Below are positions 44,505 through 56,159 of a stretch of 64,000 nt of DNA, piece by piece. Source of the DNA: Pomphorhynchus laevis (lineage: Eukaryota > Acanthocephala > Palaeacanthocephala > Echinorhynchida > Pomphorhynchidae); contig WNNJ02003400.1 in NCBI GenBank assembly GCA_012934845.2, positions 1-64,000 on the forward strand. The letters are read 5' to 3'. Below the pieces are notes generated by a model, which did no database searches, was not told where the DNA came from, and was given only the letters and a program-made list of their open reading frames with translations. A program made the position numbers and the translations under genes. Each line of letters begins with the position of its first letter. Within the stretch, counting starts at the first letter, position 1.

Positions 44505-45077
44505 TTAAATTATTTTATCGGAAATGTTGCTGGAAATGATTTTGATGGAAGGATGTAAATTATTGAGAAGTGATACTGGGGCGGTCGAGTAAGTAGTACG
44601 TGAAGAGAATAGAGAAGTTTGAGATTTATTTAGATTGGGGGAGAAATAGGAAAGAGGAGGTACGAGATGAAATGCTTTACCGTTAGCATTGTTAGAATGA
44701 GAAAGATTAATGGAAGTTTTGTACGTAGTTGAACGAGGAGTGTGTGAGAGAGTAGGTTCAATAATGGGATTATAAGATGCGAAGTCAGGTGTTGATGCGA
44801 GGGAAACATCTAAAACAGCATTGGTCTGAGTAGTCATGTGTGATACAGGATTAGAGGAGCAGGATAACTGTAGTAGTCGTACTGATGTACAAAAACCGCA
44901 AGTGAAATGTTTATGTTTATACACCGAGTGGTCGGATATTTTAACACGAACAAGTGTCCATACATCACAATCTTTGGAATCACTTCCAATTTCAAAGCTG
45001 GTATAACCATCATTGCATTCCGATGTGGAAGATTCTTGATCAGGAACAGGGATCTGAGATCGCGCTTTTTTAGGCAT
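44505..45077 (-). CDS. LINE-B ORF1-like protein
   Basis: Open for 190 codons from MPKKARSQIPVPDQ. An early block (EIGSDSKDCDVWTLVRVKIS...HFTCGFCTS) is conserved with the decayed copy at about 47400-47480, so it is under coding constraint or shared descent. The rest is Ser/Thr-rich and low in complexity. There is no CCHC knuckle. The ATG lies about 44 bp from the 20-bp repeat array. The function is presumably RNA binding; I do not recognise a domain. Confidence 0.55.
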   Translation of the reverse strand: MPKKARSQIPVPDQESSTSECNDGYTSFEIGSDSKDCDVWTLVRVKISDHSVYKHKHFTCGFCTSVRLLQLSCSSNPVSHMTTQTNAVLDVSLASTPDFASYNPIIEPTLSHTPRSTTYKTSINLSHSNNANGKAFHLVPPLSYFSPNLNKSQTSLFSSRTTYSTAPVSLLNNLHPSIKIISSNISDKII

Positions 45078-45120
45078 GACCTTTTATCGATAGATTGAGC
45101 TTAATCCGCGAGCGTAGCTA

Positions 45121-45340
45121 GCGGAACTGACAGGAATAATCTGGAACTGACAGGAATAATCTGGAACTGACAGGAATAATCTGGAACTGACAGGAATAAT
45201 ATGGAACTGACAGGAATAATCTGGAACTGACAGGAATAATCTGGAACTGACAGGAATAATCTGGAACTGACAGGAATAGTCTGGAACTGACAGGAATAAT
45301 CTGGAACTGACAGGAATAATCTGGAACTGACAGGAATAAG
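45121..45340. repeat. Eleven tandem copies of a 20-bp unit upstream of LINE-B ORF1
   Basis: The unit is CTGGAACTGACAGGAATAAT, almost invariant (one ATGG, one ATAGT, last ending AAG). It lies immediately 5' of ORF1 on the element's strand, where LINE promoters reside. The second LINE-B copy does not carry it at the matching place. Confidence 0.92.
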
Positions 45341-45456
45341 TGTGTATATTAATCTCTCAAACTTTTTAGGTGTCTGTTTGATTCATTGTAAAAAGGTTAT
45401 TTAATATCAAAATACGGTTGCTCTTATTTGTTTTAGTTTATCAGTTACAAGTTAGA

Positions 45457-47530
45457 TTACCATGAAAAAAAACGAATAATTGCAAAAAACGATTTAAGTT
45501 TAAAGTTAAGATTGTGAGAATAAGATAATATTATTGTGGGAGAAGATAGAAACGATTTAAATAAGGCGGATCGGATAAGGGGGAGGTCAAGATTTCTCCA
45601 AGGGCGACGTAGGATGGTAGGTGTGTGAAGCGGGGAGTGGTTGGAAGTGAGATCAAGGGGCACGGTAAAGTGATCGGATAGACTAGGATAGGAGATGGAC
45701 AGTGAAATGTTGGTAGCAAAGCGATCGGCGACAGTGATGATGTCGAGTGCCCCGCTAAGGATATGTTGAACCGGATGGAATCGGTAAAAGAGTAGCGGTT
45801 GATGCAGATGTTGAAGTCGCCAACGAACGAGTGAAGTTATGGATGACAAAGAACAATTAGCAAGGAGGTCAGCGAGTTTGGTAAGAAGGAAGGAGGTGGG
45901 AACTGATGAATCCTTACAGTATACAATGGCGAGATCAAGAATGATCGGGCTAGAAGAACAACAAATGAGCAATTTAGAAGAGCAAGGACTGAGATGTGGA
46001 GTGATTTTGCGTAGGGACGCGGGGGTGACGGGCGAATGCGACAATGCCGCCATGATTAGAGAATTTAGAATTGTGTGAGCTGAGGGAGCGGGCGGATTCT
46101 ACTAGTGAGCAACCGGCAGAGAGCAGACGGCAAATGAAGAGGTCGTCGGAATCTGAGTGCCAGGATTCAGTGAGGCAGAAGAGATTGATGGATTGCTTGG
46201 TGAATAGGTTGTGGATAAGATCAGATTTATTGAAAATAGATCTGGTGTTGAGAAGGCTGAGGCGGAATCCGTGTGTGGTGGTGAAAGGGTCTAGCGGAGA
46301 AGACACATAGAATATATGGAACGCTATCGAATTTTGCGGCTGGTGTGAACAACTTGAAAATTTCCGTCTATGTTTCGGAGTGAGATAGATGTTTAGCCGT
46401 TTTCCTCGCGACGGCGTTTTTCGATGCGGGCAGAAGATAGTTGAGCGATTTCGGAGGGGTACGGTTAGGTAAAATTCGAGTGGTTGAAGATGACATGAGT
46501 TTAAATCGTTGAGAGAGGACAGAGGAGGCGTGAGAGCGATGCTTGAAAACAATTTTCATAAGACGGGCTGAGAATGATTAGATTGAGAAGATTTGTTTTT
46601 GTGGATGAATGTGACATGAGAGATGTCGTTAAAAAAGGATGGTGTATCCGCAAAAACAAGAGACGATAGGATGGATCTGAAGGCGGAAACATCGTGGTCG
46701 AGACGTGCTTGTGGAGATAAGAAGGCAGAAGGAGTGATATGTGACGATGACGCAACGATCACGAGAAGGAAAGCTTTTCCGTAAAAGAAAACGAGTGACG
46801 TGAGTGGATGAGATCACGATAGGAAAGCTGGCAGTTGATGATATGAAGGGAGTAGGTTTGACGACGGGAGTCATAGAGTACAATGATAATAAAGAGAGTG
46901 TCGAGCGATGTGAGGAAAGGTTATGAGCGGAAGGGTCGTGGAGGTTGGTGGAGGTGATTTTGATTGATGGATGTAGGTTATTGATTAAGGAGACAGGAGG
47001 GACGGGACGGGGGGTGTCGGGGATTGAATATGACATTGGATGAGATGTGTATATGGTGACATGGTCGGTGGGTTGAGAAATGACATTGGAAATGACGGGG
47101 CAGTTTGAGTTGACGTGTTGGATGTTGATATATGCTTATGCGAGAGTTTGCAGAAACAATGGGAGAGTGAAGATACAACTGTATCCAAACAGAACTAGCG
47201 GGCGTATTCAATTCTGCAGACAAATCATGAAACTGGTTGTTTTGGATAAAAGGCGCCAATACTGGTTAAATCACATTTTTCGATATTGATGTACAGATTG
47301 GCCTATCCATTGAGTTGACTTTGAATAGTAATGCTAATTTATCAGCCGTGCAGAAACCACATAAAACGGCGTCGTTTTAATTTTACTTCTTGTAGACTTA
47401 GAGGCATTCACAATTGTCCATATTTCACAATCCGCTGAGTCACAGCCAATTTCGAGAAGTAATAAAATCATGTTTTTGTTTGATTGCAGATTTTTGCCCA
47501 ATATCGTGTGTTTCTTAAACGAAAGTGGTA
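45457..47530 (-). pseudogene. LINE-B second copy, ORF1 and endonuclease, decayed
   Basis: Minus strand: FRLSLLNTRSIFNKSDLIHN, FCLTESWHSDSDDLFICRL and NHGGIVAFARHP in 46552-45974, then ILSGALDIITVADRF and PSLSDHFTVPLDLT in 46053-45457. ORF1-type sequence (DSADCEIWTIVN near 47440) lies upstream. It corresponds block for block to 42606-45077 but is more diverged, with many stops. Confidence 0.72.
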
Positions 47531-47689
47531 TTCTTCTTCTGCTTAGACATTGTTAATTCATTCGTTGATGAATATATCTTTCGTTCAATGATGAATATCG
47601 TTCGTAGATGATACATGTTATGCGTACATGTTATGAATATGATAATGTAATAATAAATTCTACAATTCTACTTATCTTTGGCAATCTCG

Positions 47690-48520
47690 TTTTCGAAGGC
47701 GAAGGAGAGGTCAAGGGAGATGAGAGCACTATATAGAGAGAGAGCCTTGTTACGAGAAATGAGTAGGTTGTTGTAAACTTTTATGCATGCGATTTCTGTG
47801 AAGTGATTAGAGCGGAAAGCGGATTGGAAAGGAGGGTACAGATTGGATGAAGAGATATAAACGTTGATCTATATTAAGATAAGTCGCTCTAAGAGCTTGG
47901 AAAGAGTAGGAAGGAGTGAAATCGGGCGATAGTTAGACGGTAGTGAGGAGTCAAACAACTGTTTCTTATTGAGGGGACGAACGATGGCGGATTTCCAGTG
48001 TAAAGTAAATATTCGACTGTGGATGGACGAGTTAAACAAGGTGGTGAGGACAGGGGATATCGATAAGCATATGGATTTATGTATGGGGGTAGGCAGGGAT
48101 CGGCAGGTGAGGTTTTGTTGGGTAAGGACATGAGAACAGTTGAGACATTGGCAATTGTGATAGGGAGATTATGAAAAAGTTCCGGAAGGATAAGTCGAGG
48201 GGAGTTGCATTAAGATGAAATGGAGACGGGGTTGTGAGAGAGCAACGTTGATACTTTGGTCTGAAGAAATGACGAATAATCATGGGGATTGATGTTGCAA
48301 GACGAAGAGGAACGATAAAGGATTGAGTTAAAAGTATGCAATGGCAATTATTTACAATCTGGGGGTAGGAACTAAGACATATATCTAATAAGGGTAAAGT
48401 GAATCCTCTGAAACGAGTGGATGTGTTTATGTGTTGGCAAATGTTTGAATTATTAATGTAATTTGGAATTTCGAGGGATTCTGCATCGCAACCGAACAGC
48501 GGACAGTATAATTTCAATCA
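47690..48520 (-). pseudogene. LINE RT fingers fragment
   Basis: Minus strand: FTLHWKSAIVRPLNKKQLF, LPSNYRPISLLPTLSKLLER, YPPFQSAFRSNHFTEIA and LYSALISLDLSFAFE (motif A, degraded). These are RT fingers and the start of the palm of a LINE, possibly the RT missing from LINE-B. The part above 48130 has no clear motif. Confidence 0.6.
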
Positions 48521-48529
48521 ACAAAGGGT

Positions 48530-48965
48530 ATGTTAAAATCGCCGAGTTCGATGATGTTATTAAAGTTCCAGAAGTTGTAATCTATTGATTTGTATATTGG
48601 CGATGTGGGCGAACGAGGATAGCGATAGAATGTGCCGATTTGAAGAAATATAGTGTCGGGAACTCATATGAGTTCCCATAGGAATTTGTTTAAGATGTTT
48701 TTATCACAAGAAGACTATATAACTTGAATATATGCAGAAGTTCTTACATAAATGACGACATCGCAATCTCTACAGTTGAATAGATCGACACGAGTTAAGG
48801 TATATCAGTCAAGAGAGATTTCTGCATTAATAAAGAGATGTTAAGCCAAGTTTAGGTAAGGACAATAATATTAGCCTTGTTAATGTCAGCTGAGTCAAAC
48901 AGTTCGCCGGTTTTATTCAGTAGCCTTTGTATATTTGTGTATATTATTTTGACTTTTACAGGTAA
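48530..48965 (-). pseudogene. LINE endonuclease fragment
   Basis: Minus strand: IYTNIQRLLNKTGELFDSAD, NKANIIVLT then TWLNISL, YTLTRVDLFNCRDCDVVIYVR, and IELGDFNIP (catalytic GDFN block) near 48545. The motif order is that of the APE endonuclease N-terminal half. There are several stops. The family differs from LINE-B. Confidence 0.65.
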
Positions 48966-49835
48966 AGAGTTGGGAGCTTTAGGCGATTTAGAAGTCTACG
49001 AACTGTGGAGGCTAAAGAATTCAAACAGTTGATCAGTCATCGAGCAACTTGGTCCAATGAAACGGCACAAAGTTTGCTAAGATCTATACCCTCCTGTGAT
49101 GCTGTGAGATGAAAAAATGTAAACCGTCTCAACACCATGCATCGCACTATTTGAAATTTTTAATGGTTTAATCTGTTTCACCAGATGCAACTCTACAATG
49201 TAATTCCATTTTTGCTTCTTGAAGTTTCCGTCTATCTTCGTGAAGCAGATCGGAGAGCAAACGAAGACTCCATATATTCTTGTAGAGCAGATTAGAAAGC
49301 AAAAGAAGACTTGTTCCCTTCAGTAAATAAGAGCTATTGAGAATGGCTGATCAAATTGCTAAATTGGAGAACAAGACTTTGAGAAGCCTTGGCTTACCAT
49401 TTGCTATTTTGGTACCTACGTGGAATTGATTGATAGCTCCGGGATTCAGATCATTGATATTTTTTAAGTATGCTGGCAAATATATTCTTAACACAACAAA
49501 TATCTTGCTTTATTCTTAAGAGATTGTTTAGTGATGAAAATTTAATTATGTTGTTGTCAGAAGACATTGTTTACGTTTTAACTGATATTTATCTCGTTAT
49601 GATCCCCTTAAGTTGGCGGATAACAGTAAATTGGACTGAAATAATTCTAACGAACTTTCAAATGAAGTGATACTGTTTGTTAAAACTCTAATCGGATCAG
49701 GATGAAAAATATAATTATTACTAGATGAAAAAGCATCTAGTAAGGAGATGGAACTTCAACATATCTACCTTCTTATCGCAAGAAGGTAGACATGTTACAT
49801 TCTTCTACAACACTTTATTCGTTGAATTGTTCTCA

Positions 49836-50186
49836 ATGGACTCGATGCTTCGCCCAAGTAAGTTTGAAGGCAAACCTGTAACGACACCTGTCGAGTGGAA
49901 GCACTGGCAACGGTCATTCCAGAACTGTATGGACGAGATGTCGGCCTCCAATGCCGCTCACCCTCCTAACAAGCTGCACTTACTGATCAACTACATCTCA
50001 ACGGATGTCTATGAACTCATTGCAGAGTGCAATACGTATAAGGAAGCTAGAGTCATTCTGACAACTACATTTCTCAAGCCACCGAATATCATCCATGCCC
50101 GACATCGCCTATCCACTAGAAAACGAGGGAGTGACGAAATCATTAGTGACTATATTCGCCAGCTCAACATCCTATCTAAGGACTGA
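49836..50186 (+). pseudogene. Gypsy-2 copy 2 gag, truncated
   Basis: The ATG at 49836 starts MDSMLRPSKFEGKPVTTP, nearly identical to copy 1, and closes at the same TGA (50184-50186). The continuation in the next frame (ADEAIKEAFIAGLND) is present with further lesions up to about 50380. Confidence 0.75.
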
Positions 50187-50541
50187 CTTTTAAGAAGTAT
50201 CGGCTTAAGTCTACGCAGATGAAGCAATCAAAGAAGCCTTCATAGCTGGTCTTAATGATCATCAGATCAAACAAAAGCTTCTGGAGCAGAAATACTTGAC
50301 CCTCCAAATGGCCACCAACATTTCTCGAACAATGGAAACGGCTCAAATTGAGGCACAAAAGTATGTGCAGGCATCTGCACTCGTCGACAGTGGCAGCCTA
50401 ATTATTATTTGAAGATTACCTACCAACGGATCATACAGGAGAGTCAAATTCTGACAATGAACTGCTAACTAATGAAAGGACAACCAAATCAAGTCAACCA
50501 GAAAGCGATCCGCCAAGCCCACATAAAATACTACATCAACC

Positions 50542-50871
50542 CCTTAAGCAAGACATAGAGAGGAATGATGATCCCTTCAGCTTCCTTCCCAAACGCTCGT
50601 CAAGAGGACGAATAATACGCAGAAAGAATTGGAATTAAGAAACGGGAGAATGTAATGACTTTTTTAACTATTGTAGATTTTAACGAATAAAATCTACTGT
50701 GGTTCGCCTTAAGCAAGACATAGAGAGGAATGATGATCCCTTCAGTTTCCTTCCCGAACGCTCGTCAAGAGGACGAATAATACGCAGAAAGAATTGGAAT
50801 TAAGGAACGGGAGAATGTAATGACTTTTTTAACTATTGTAGATTTTAACGAATAAAATCTACTGTGGTTCG
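50542..50871. repeat. 165-bp tandem duplication in Gypsy-2 copy 2
   Basis: Starts CCTTAAGCAAGACATAGAGA at 50542 and 50707. The unit contains the end of the coding region and the start of the candidate LTR. Confidence 0.85.
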
Positions 50872-51617
50872 TTGTCTCTTTTTCAAACACTCACTGAAAT
50901 TAATGCTTTGAGATAGAGGATCAAATGTGTAGGCCATATTTCGAACATTGTAATTCGGATGAGTTGATGTCTGAGATGGTGTTTGTAAGAAGATTATTTC
51001 AGTCGGCTCAACAATGAGTGTATCCTTATTTTGTTTAGAGAGTTGTTGATCTTGGTATGAATAGTGGATGGATGCTGCGCAATCTTGTTTTGGTAAAACA
51101 GGGCATGTTATTCCGAGAAGCTGAATTATTTATATATAGATGTGCAATGTTATCTTGGCGAAATAGGTTTTGATTTTTTTGCGGAGAAGGTGAATTATTT
51201 ATTGGTAATGGGTCATTTTGTATTGGCAGGTTAGGACATACGTTATCCCGAAAATGTAGATTATTTATAGATGTATTTTTATTCGAAGAATCATTATGTG
51301 AACAGGCTTTTTTAAATCAAGGTACGCAGTGAGTCCAGTTCAGCCGACCCACAATAGCCGCATACGAATGTTTTTATCTTGAGATATGAATGTTGATTAA
51401 TTGTACGGATTACTGATGTTTAAATATCACATCTGAGTTTGAGCAATGCACTTGATTTGATTCGTAGTTCAAGACTTCGATTGGTGATTGCACACACTTC
51501 TTTTTGCCAATATTGGTCTTGTATTTAAGCAGGTATTCTTTGAACCAGTACGTTTTTTTAGTCGGTAATAACTTTATAATCTCTTCCTGTACGTTTTTTC
51601 AGTGAGTAATAATTTTA

Positions 51618-51755
51618 TAGTCTCTTCCGAAATCGTTCTTTAGTCTCTTCCGAAATCTTTCTGTAGTCTCTTCCGAAATCGCTATTTAGTCTCTTCCGAA
51701 ATCGCTATTTAGTCTCTTTCGAAATCGTCCTTTAGTCTCTTTCAAAATCGTTTTT
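51618..51755. repeat. Six tandem copies of a 23-bp unit
   Basis: Units start TAGTCTCTTCCGAAATCG at 51618, 51641, 51664, 51687, 51710 and 51733. They differ at one to three positions each. Confidence 0.85.
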
Positions 51756-52380
51756 ATTATTTATATTGTAAGTATTATATTATTACAATGCAAAGTTTAA
51801 CCCACATGGGTATTTACTCGATTCCAAATCAATGATAAAGTAAAACAATAAAAATAATGACAATTTTTTAGTTGCTGCTTTGTCGACGATGATTTGACTA
51901 GAAACGCTTTGTAAAGTCGGCTACATTTTAACACTATGACAATTCAGATTTAGGAAATAAATCTGATTTTCAAATCAGATAATCAAATTATATAATTTGG
52001 GATTTAACAGATCCCAAATTACATTGACAAACTTGCATGTAACCACACTTACATGAAAGCAAACGATTTATTGTAGCTGTAGATTTACACACAGCTTATC
52101 CGTTGATAACTTATTGGATACCATCTAAATCGCGATTCTAATGCTTCCTAAAATCCATTGGAGTAAGGTGGCAGTCCTCGCTTTGCATCGGTCATGAAAA
52201 TGCACCTTCAGCAACTTCATGCTTAAACGCGAACTGCTTATTCGATTAAATAAGAATGATGCATCCTAAACGCAATTAGTAAAAGCTGATTTCCCTAATT
52301 TAGAGCTTTACGTTGCTAATTACGCAATGACTGCGACTAAAAACCAAATATAAATGACAGATTAATTCCTAGGATTCAAA
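51756..52380. other. No recognised feature
   Basis: AT-rich spacer between Gypsy-2 copy 2 and the LINE-B 3' end. It has a local repeat of AATCAGAT-type words near 51945-52020 and no gene. Confidence 0.4.
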
Positions 52381-52429
52381 CTCCAGCACGGAAGCGACAA
52401 TAATAATGAAATTTATAATGATAAACCTT

Positions 52430-53085
52430 TCGTTAGTGATAAAGTACGCTCATCTACCTTGATACTCCGCAATCTCCGTCAAGTTCGTAGATTGATCGAT
52501 TTCCCTTCTTGTATGACTCTCATATCTTCTCTTCTTTTCTCAAGACTTGATTACTGTCTTAGTCTATTTTCCAATTCACCCAAATCCACTCTTCTTCCTT
52601 TACAACGCATCATCAACGCTGCCGTCCGTGGTCTCCTCCGTCTTCGTCGTTTTGATCATACATCCCACTATATTGTTTCTCTTGATTGGCCTACCATTTA
52701 TTGTCGTGTTCAAATTCGTCTTCTTATCATTGCTTTTCGCCTTATAACTTCTCATACCCCTTCATTTCTCAACCTTCCTTTTCTCGACAATTCTCGTACT
52801 GTGTATTGTGCTCTGCGTTCCCGTAATTCCCTTCTTTTACATGTCCCAATCTACTCTACCTTTTTTGGCTTCCGCTCCTTCGTTGTGGCTGCTCCTCTCT
52901 TGTGGAATCAACTGCCTATTCATATCCGCCAATCAACATCTATGCCGTACTTCAAACGCCAAATCCAATTTTATTTAACAATTAACTAATTACTTGTGAC
53001 CTTTGATGTTCTTTTTTTTGTGTGTTAGTGGTCATGTAAGCGTGCATTTTGCACGCATTTGCCACGTTAAATAAATTATTGTATT
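52430..53085 (+). pseudogene. 5'-truncated LINE-B, 3' end
   Basis: KVRSSTLILRNLRQ leads into the open frame 52459-52989 (LFSRLDYCLSLFSN, LQRIINAAVRGLLRLRRF, SFVVAAPLLWNQLPIHIR), nearly identical to the nested copy at 32809-33336. The 3' UTR has a hairpin at 53040-53056, GCATTTGCCACG, AATAAATTATTG and an ATT tail. The high identity shows recent activity of this family. Confidence 0.82.
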
Positions 53086-53099
53086 ATTATTAATGTTTC

Positions 53100-54125
53100 A
53101 ACAGCACGGCTTAATTAGCTGGTTCACTGCAGAAAAAAAGAAAATATAATAAAAAGTATCACAAATACGGAAAAGCAGCTTTCCCCATGGCATCCTCCAT
53201 CCGTAATTTCTTTTTGAATTCGTTGATATTGCTACTGCACACTGTTGACACTCCAAGCCTATTCCACAGAGATACAACTCGCCGATCAAATTGGACAGCT
53301 CGTGATTTTCTTATCCTTTCACGTCGCAGGGTTAAACCATGGCCTCAGAGGATATTGGATGAGCGCAAATGAAGACAATCTCGAAGTGGATGATCTAAAT
53401 CATTAAGAATTTGCCAGACCATACTCATATCGATGTATCGGCGGGTCCACGTGACAGTCTCAAGTCTAAGTGCTTTTAATCGATCAGGGTACGACAAAAA
53501 TTTCAGTTGCGGTGCTAGCTTGGTAGCTCTATGAAGTACCCTCTCTGAACTAATATGTTCTTTTGAATTTTGGGGATACACACACGGCGCAGCATATAGA
53601 AGACGGCTCAACACATGAGCAAAGATTAGCGGACGTAGGGCAAATTGATTGAGTGCAATGAAAGTGCGTCGAAGTTGACCGATTATCCCCAACGCATTTG
53701 AACAAGCATGTTCAGTATGTGTGACGGTACTCAAATCACTGTTTATCCACACTCCCAAGTCCTTATATTTGCTCACTCGTTCTATATCACTGCTTTTAAA
53801 GCTATAATTAACTAAAGATTGAGCATTTCCGCCACGAACACGTAAATGTTTGCATTTTGATATATTTACAATCAACCTATTGAGCAGAGCCCAATTTTCG
53901 ACTTTATCGATATCCCGTTGCAATTTAACTATATCATTGGGTGAACGAATTGCCGCCAGATTTTCAAATCCTCTGCATATAAAAGCATCCGAGAATCAAT
54001 AAATTCCGGGATATCGTTGATGTAGACACTAAATAACAATGGACCCAATACTGAACCTTGAGGCACCCCTATATTACATGGCCGCGAAGAAGAGTAAAAA
54101 TTATCTACATGCACACAATAACTAC
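53100..54125 (-). pseudogene. LINE-D ORF2, RT C-terminal half, frame-broken
   Basis: IGVPQGSVLGPLLFSVYIND (motif B) and MLLYAEDLKIW (motif C with Asp to Glu: YAED for YADD). Then, in another frame, LQRDIDKVENWALLNRLIVN, KYKDLGVWINSDLS and SRLLYAAPCVYPQN. A TGA after SSNIL corresponds to CGA in the copy at 63.7 kb. The last part (SRAVQFDRRVVSLWNRLGES) lies beyond the stop. Confidence 0.82.
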
Positions 54126-54131
54126 GATTGC

Positions 54132-56159
54132 TTAAAAACGATTCAATCCAACTATAACCAAAAATGGAATGCCACTTTTCTCTAGTTTATTTAGGAGGAG
54201 TATATGGTCTACTCTGTCAAATGCCTTAGAGAAATCGAAGAATATGATGTCAGTAGCAATTGATACGGCTTTATTAGCTAACCAATCAAGATGGGCAGCG
54301 AGTAGATTAGTAACTGTCGAATAACCCTTACGGAAACCATGTTGCTCAGAAGCTATTACATTATTCTCACTATAAAACTTGACCATATAACCATGTATAA
54401 TTCGCTCTAACATTCTACAACATAAGCAAGTAATACTTACTGGTCTATAATTGTCTACTGAAGATCTATCACCCTTTTTGACGATGGGGTGAATGATCGA
54501 TTGTTTCCACTCTTTTGGCAGATTCGTATCAATAATAGATTGTCGAAATATGTTACAAAGTGGTGTATATATTGAGTCTGCTATTCGACGAAGATATATC
54601 GAAGGTAACAAATCAGCACCTTTGGAGTTTGTCTCTTTAAGACGATGCAGTTCAGCTAAAACTTTCTCAGGAGTTATCAAATTAGCTATGTCTAAACTAG
54701 GATATGAAACACTAGCATCTCTCATCGTCTCACTGTTCTGGATAGGTTCAGAATACTCGTTTGTAGTCTCTTTGTATAAGTAAAAATGCCTTGAGAACAT
54801 CTCAGCAAGGTCGTCTTCAATAACGCTATCAAAATATTGGCCAATTGTTTTATTAGCGTTCCTACTACTATTCACATATAGAAAGAGAGCTTTGGGATCA
54901 TGTCTACAACTATGAGCTAGACCATTTTCAAATAAATAGCGCTTATGTCGCTTTAAAGAATTGAAGAAATTTCTCGCCTGCTTATAAACACCATATTCAC
55001 AAAACCCACCCTTAAAGCATTTGAAACTGAAGTCACGAGCCTTCATCGCAGTAGCCAGCTCAGTATCAAACCAACGAGCGCTTTTCCGACTAGTCTTAGA
55101 CTTCAAAGGTGAGAATTTTACTATTAGAGAACACGCGAAAAACACACGAGTCACGCGAAAATGATCCCAGGCCTCGTCAACTCCGACAACAGCCGGATCA
55201 GGCCAACTTACTCTATGCAGCTTTGATGTAATAACATCATAGTTCGCCCGAAAAACATTAATCTGACGTTTGTACCGAGCATGATGAAACACCCTCATTT
55301 GTATATTTAGCAAAACTTTAACAACACAGTGATTAGACAAACCAACAGGAGAATCATATTGGATACTACTGATTAATTTATTGTTTGTCGATAGGCAAAG
55401 ATCAAGAAGGGAAGAACTACAACTTGAAAAGCGAGTATGTACATCAACAAATTGAGCAAGGCCACAATAAGCAAAACACTCCATAAGGTCACAAGATTCA
55501 CTATCACAAGTAGGAAGAACCGTATTCGAAGTCCATTCAACATCTGGCATATTCAGATCCCCAATTATCACAGTATCACAATCTCCTCGCGTATACAACT
55601 CTATCTCTTCAATGAGTTTCTTAGATACTGCGTTAGGAGCACGATACACAAGACCCAGTATGATGGGTGAGCTGTTATCAAACTTCACCTGACACCACAA
55701 ACTCTCAACTCTATCAATAGACGACTTACTCAAAACGCGCACCTTAACTTCGTCTCTCATAAAGAGAGCTACGCCACCACCCCTACCCCCTATCCGATCA
55801 CTACGGAACAAAGAATAGCCTGGGATGGATACCTCGGCATCGGATACATCACAATTAAGCCAAGATTCTGTAATACCAACTATAATTGGATTAACAGACT
55901 CGATCCTAAACTTTAGCTCATCGACTTTCTGTAACAAGCTCTGAACATTACAATAAAATATACTATGACTTTTATTCACACCAGTGCGAGTAATAATATC
56001 ATCTCTAGCAATCTGACACACTTCAGATCCCAAATCAGCTAGGCACTTATATACTGTAAGACCTTGCCAAAACCCTCCACATTCATGAGAGGCGATACAT
56101 CTAGTGGGGACCAACTGATTCGAATGCGTCGCCTCACTACTTGAAAATTTTACACACAT
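54132..56159 (-). pseudogene. LINE-D ORF2, endonuclease and RT N-terminal part
   Basis: Endonuclease: SIFYCNVQSLLQKVDELKF, VGITESWLNCDVSDAEVSI, GGVALFMRDEV, VIIGDLNMPDVEW and PVGLSNHCVVKVL, where the catalytic SDH has become SNH. A linker with ARWFDTELATAMKARD follows. RT: WKQSIIHPIVKKGDRSS, NYRPVSITCLCCRMLERI, EQHGFRKGYSTVTNLL, DIIFFDFSKAFDRVDH (motif A). The frame ends at 54132 by an indel before motif B. Confidence 0.85.

Larger units (their letters stand above)
41690..45115 (-). mobile_element. LINE-B, element with central RT deleted
   Basis: Minus-strand order: 5' tandem array (45121-45340), ORF1 (45077-44505), endonuclease (about 43945-42606), then, without the RT palm, the C-terminal region (42470-41838) and the 3' UTR with a hairpin (41728-41744) and an ATT-rich tail. 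The deletion junction carries a perfect 16-bp-arm hairpin at 42527-42565. Other copies: 45457-47530, 32697-33469, 52430-53085, 39020-39400. Confidence 0.8.
49005..51500 (+). mobile_element. Gypsy-2, copy 2, more heavily deleted
   Basis: It shares leader, hairpins, gag start and 3' region with 20350-23680. It lacks the zinc knuckles, most of the protease and all of the integrase. The junction near 50382 joins gag to a protease scrap (ASALVDSGSL), then to the C-terminal region. A 165-bp block (50542-50706) is tandemly repeated (50707-50871). Similarity to copy 1 is high, implying a recent common source. Confidence 0.75.
53095..56159 (-). mobile_element. LINE-D, nearly complete endonuclease-RT LINE
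   Basis: One 675-codon frame covers the endonuclease and RT fingers/palm (54132-56159). The remaining RT is in three further frames down to about 53100. The 3' tail is ATTAATAATA-rich. A second copy starts at 63431 on the same strand. No ORF1 is seen; the 5' end merges with Gypsy-3 LTR sequence at about 56156. Domain style fits CR1/Jockey-group LINEs. Confidence 0.85.

Noticed and set aside
44907-45098. Plus-strand open frame over LINE-B ORF1
   Set aside because: Shadow of the minus-strand ORF1, whose block is conserved in a second copy.
45121-45340. Possible CRISPR array (regular 20-bp spacing)
   Set aside because: Units are directly adjacent without variable spacers, and the genome is eukaryotic; it is a simple tandem repeat.
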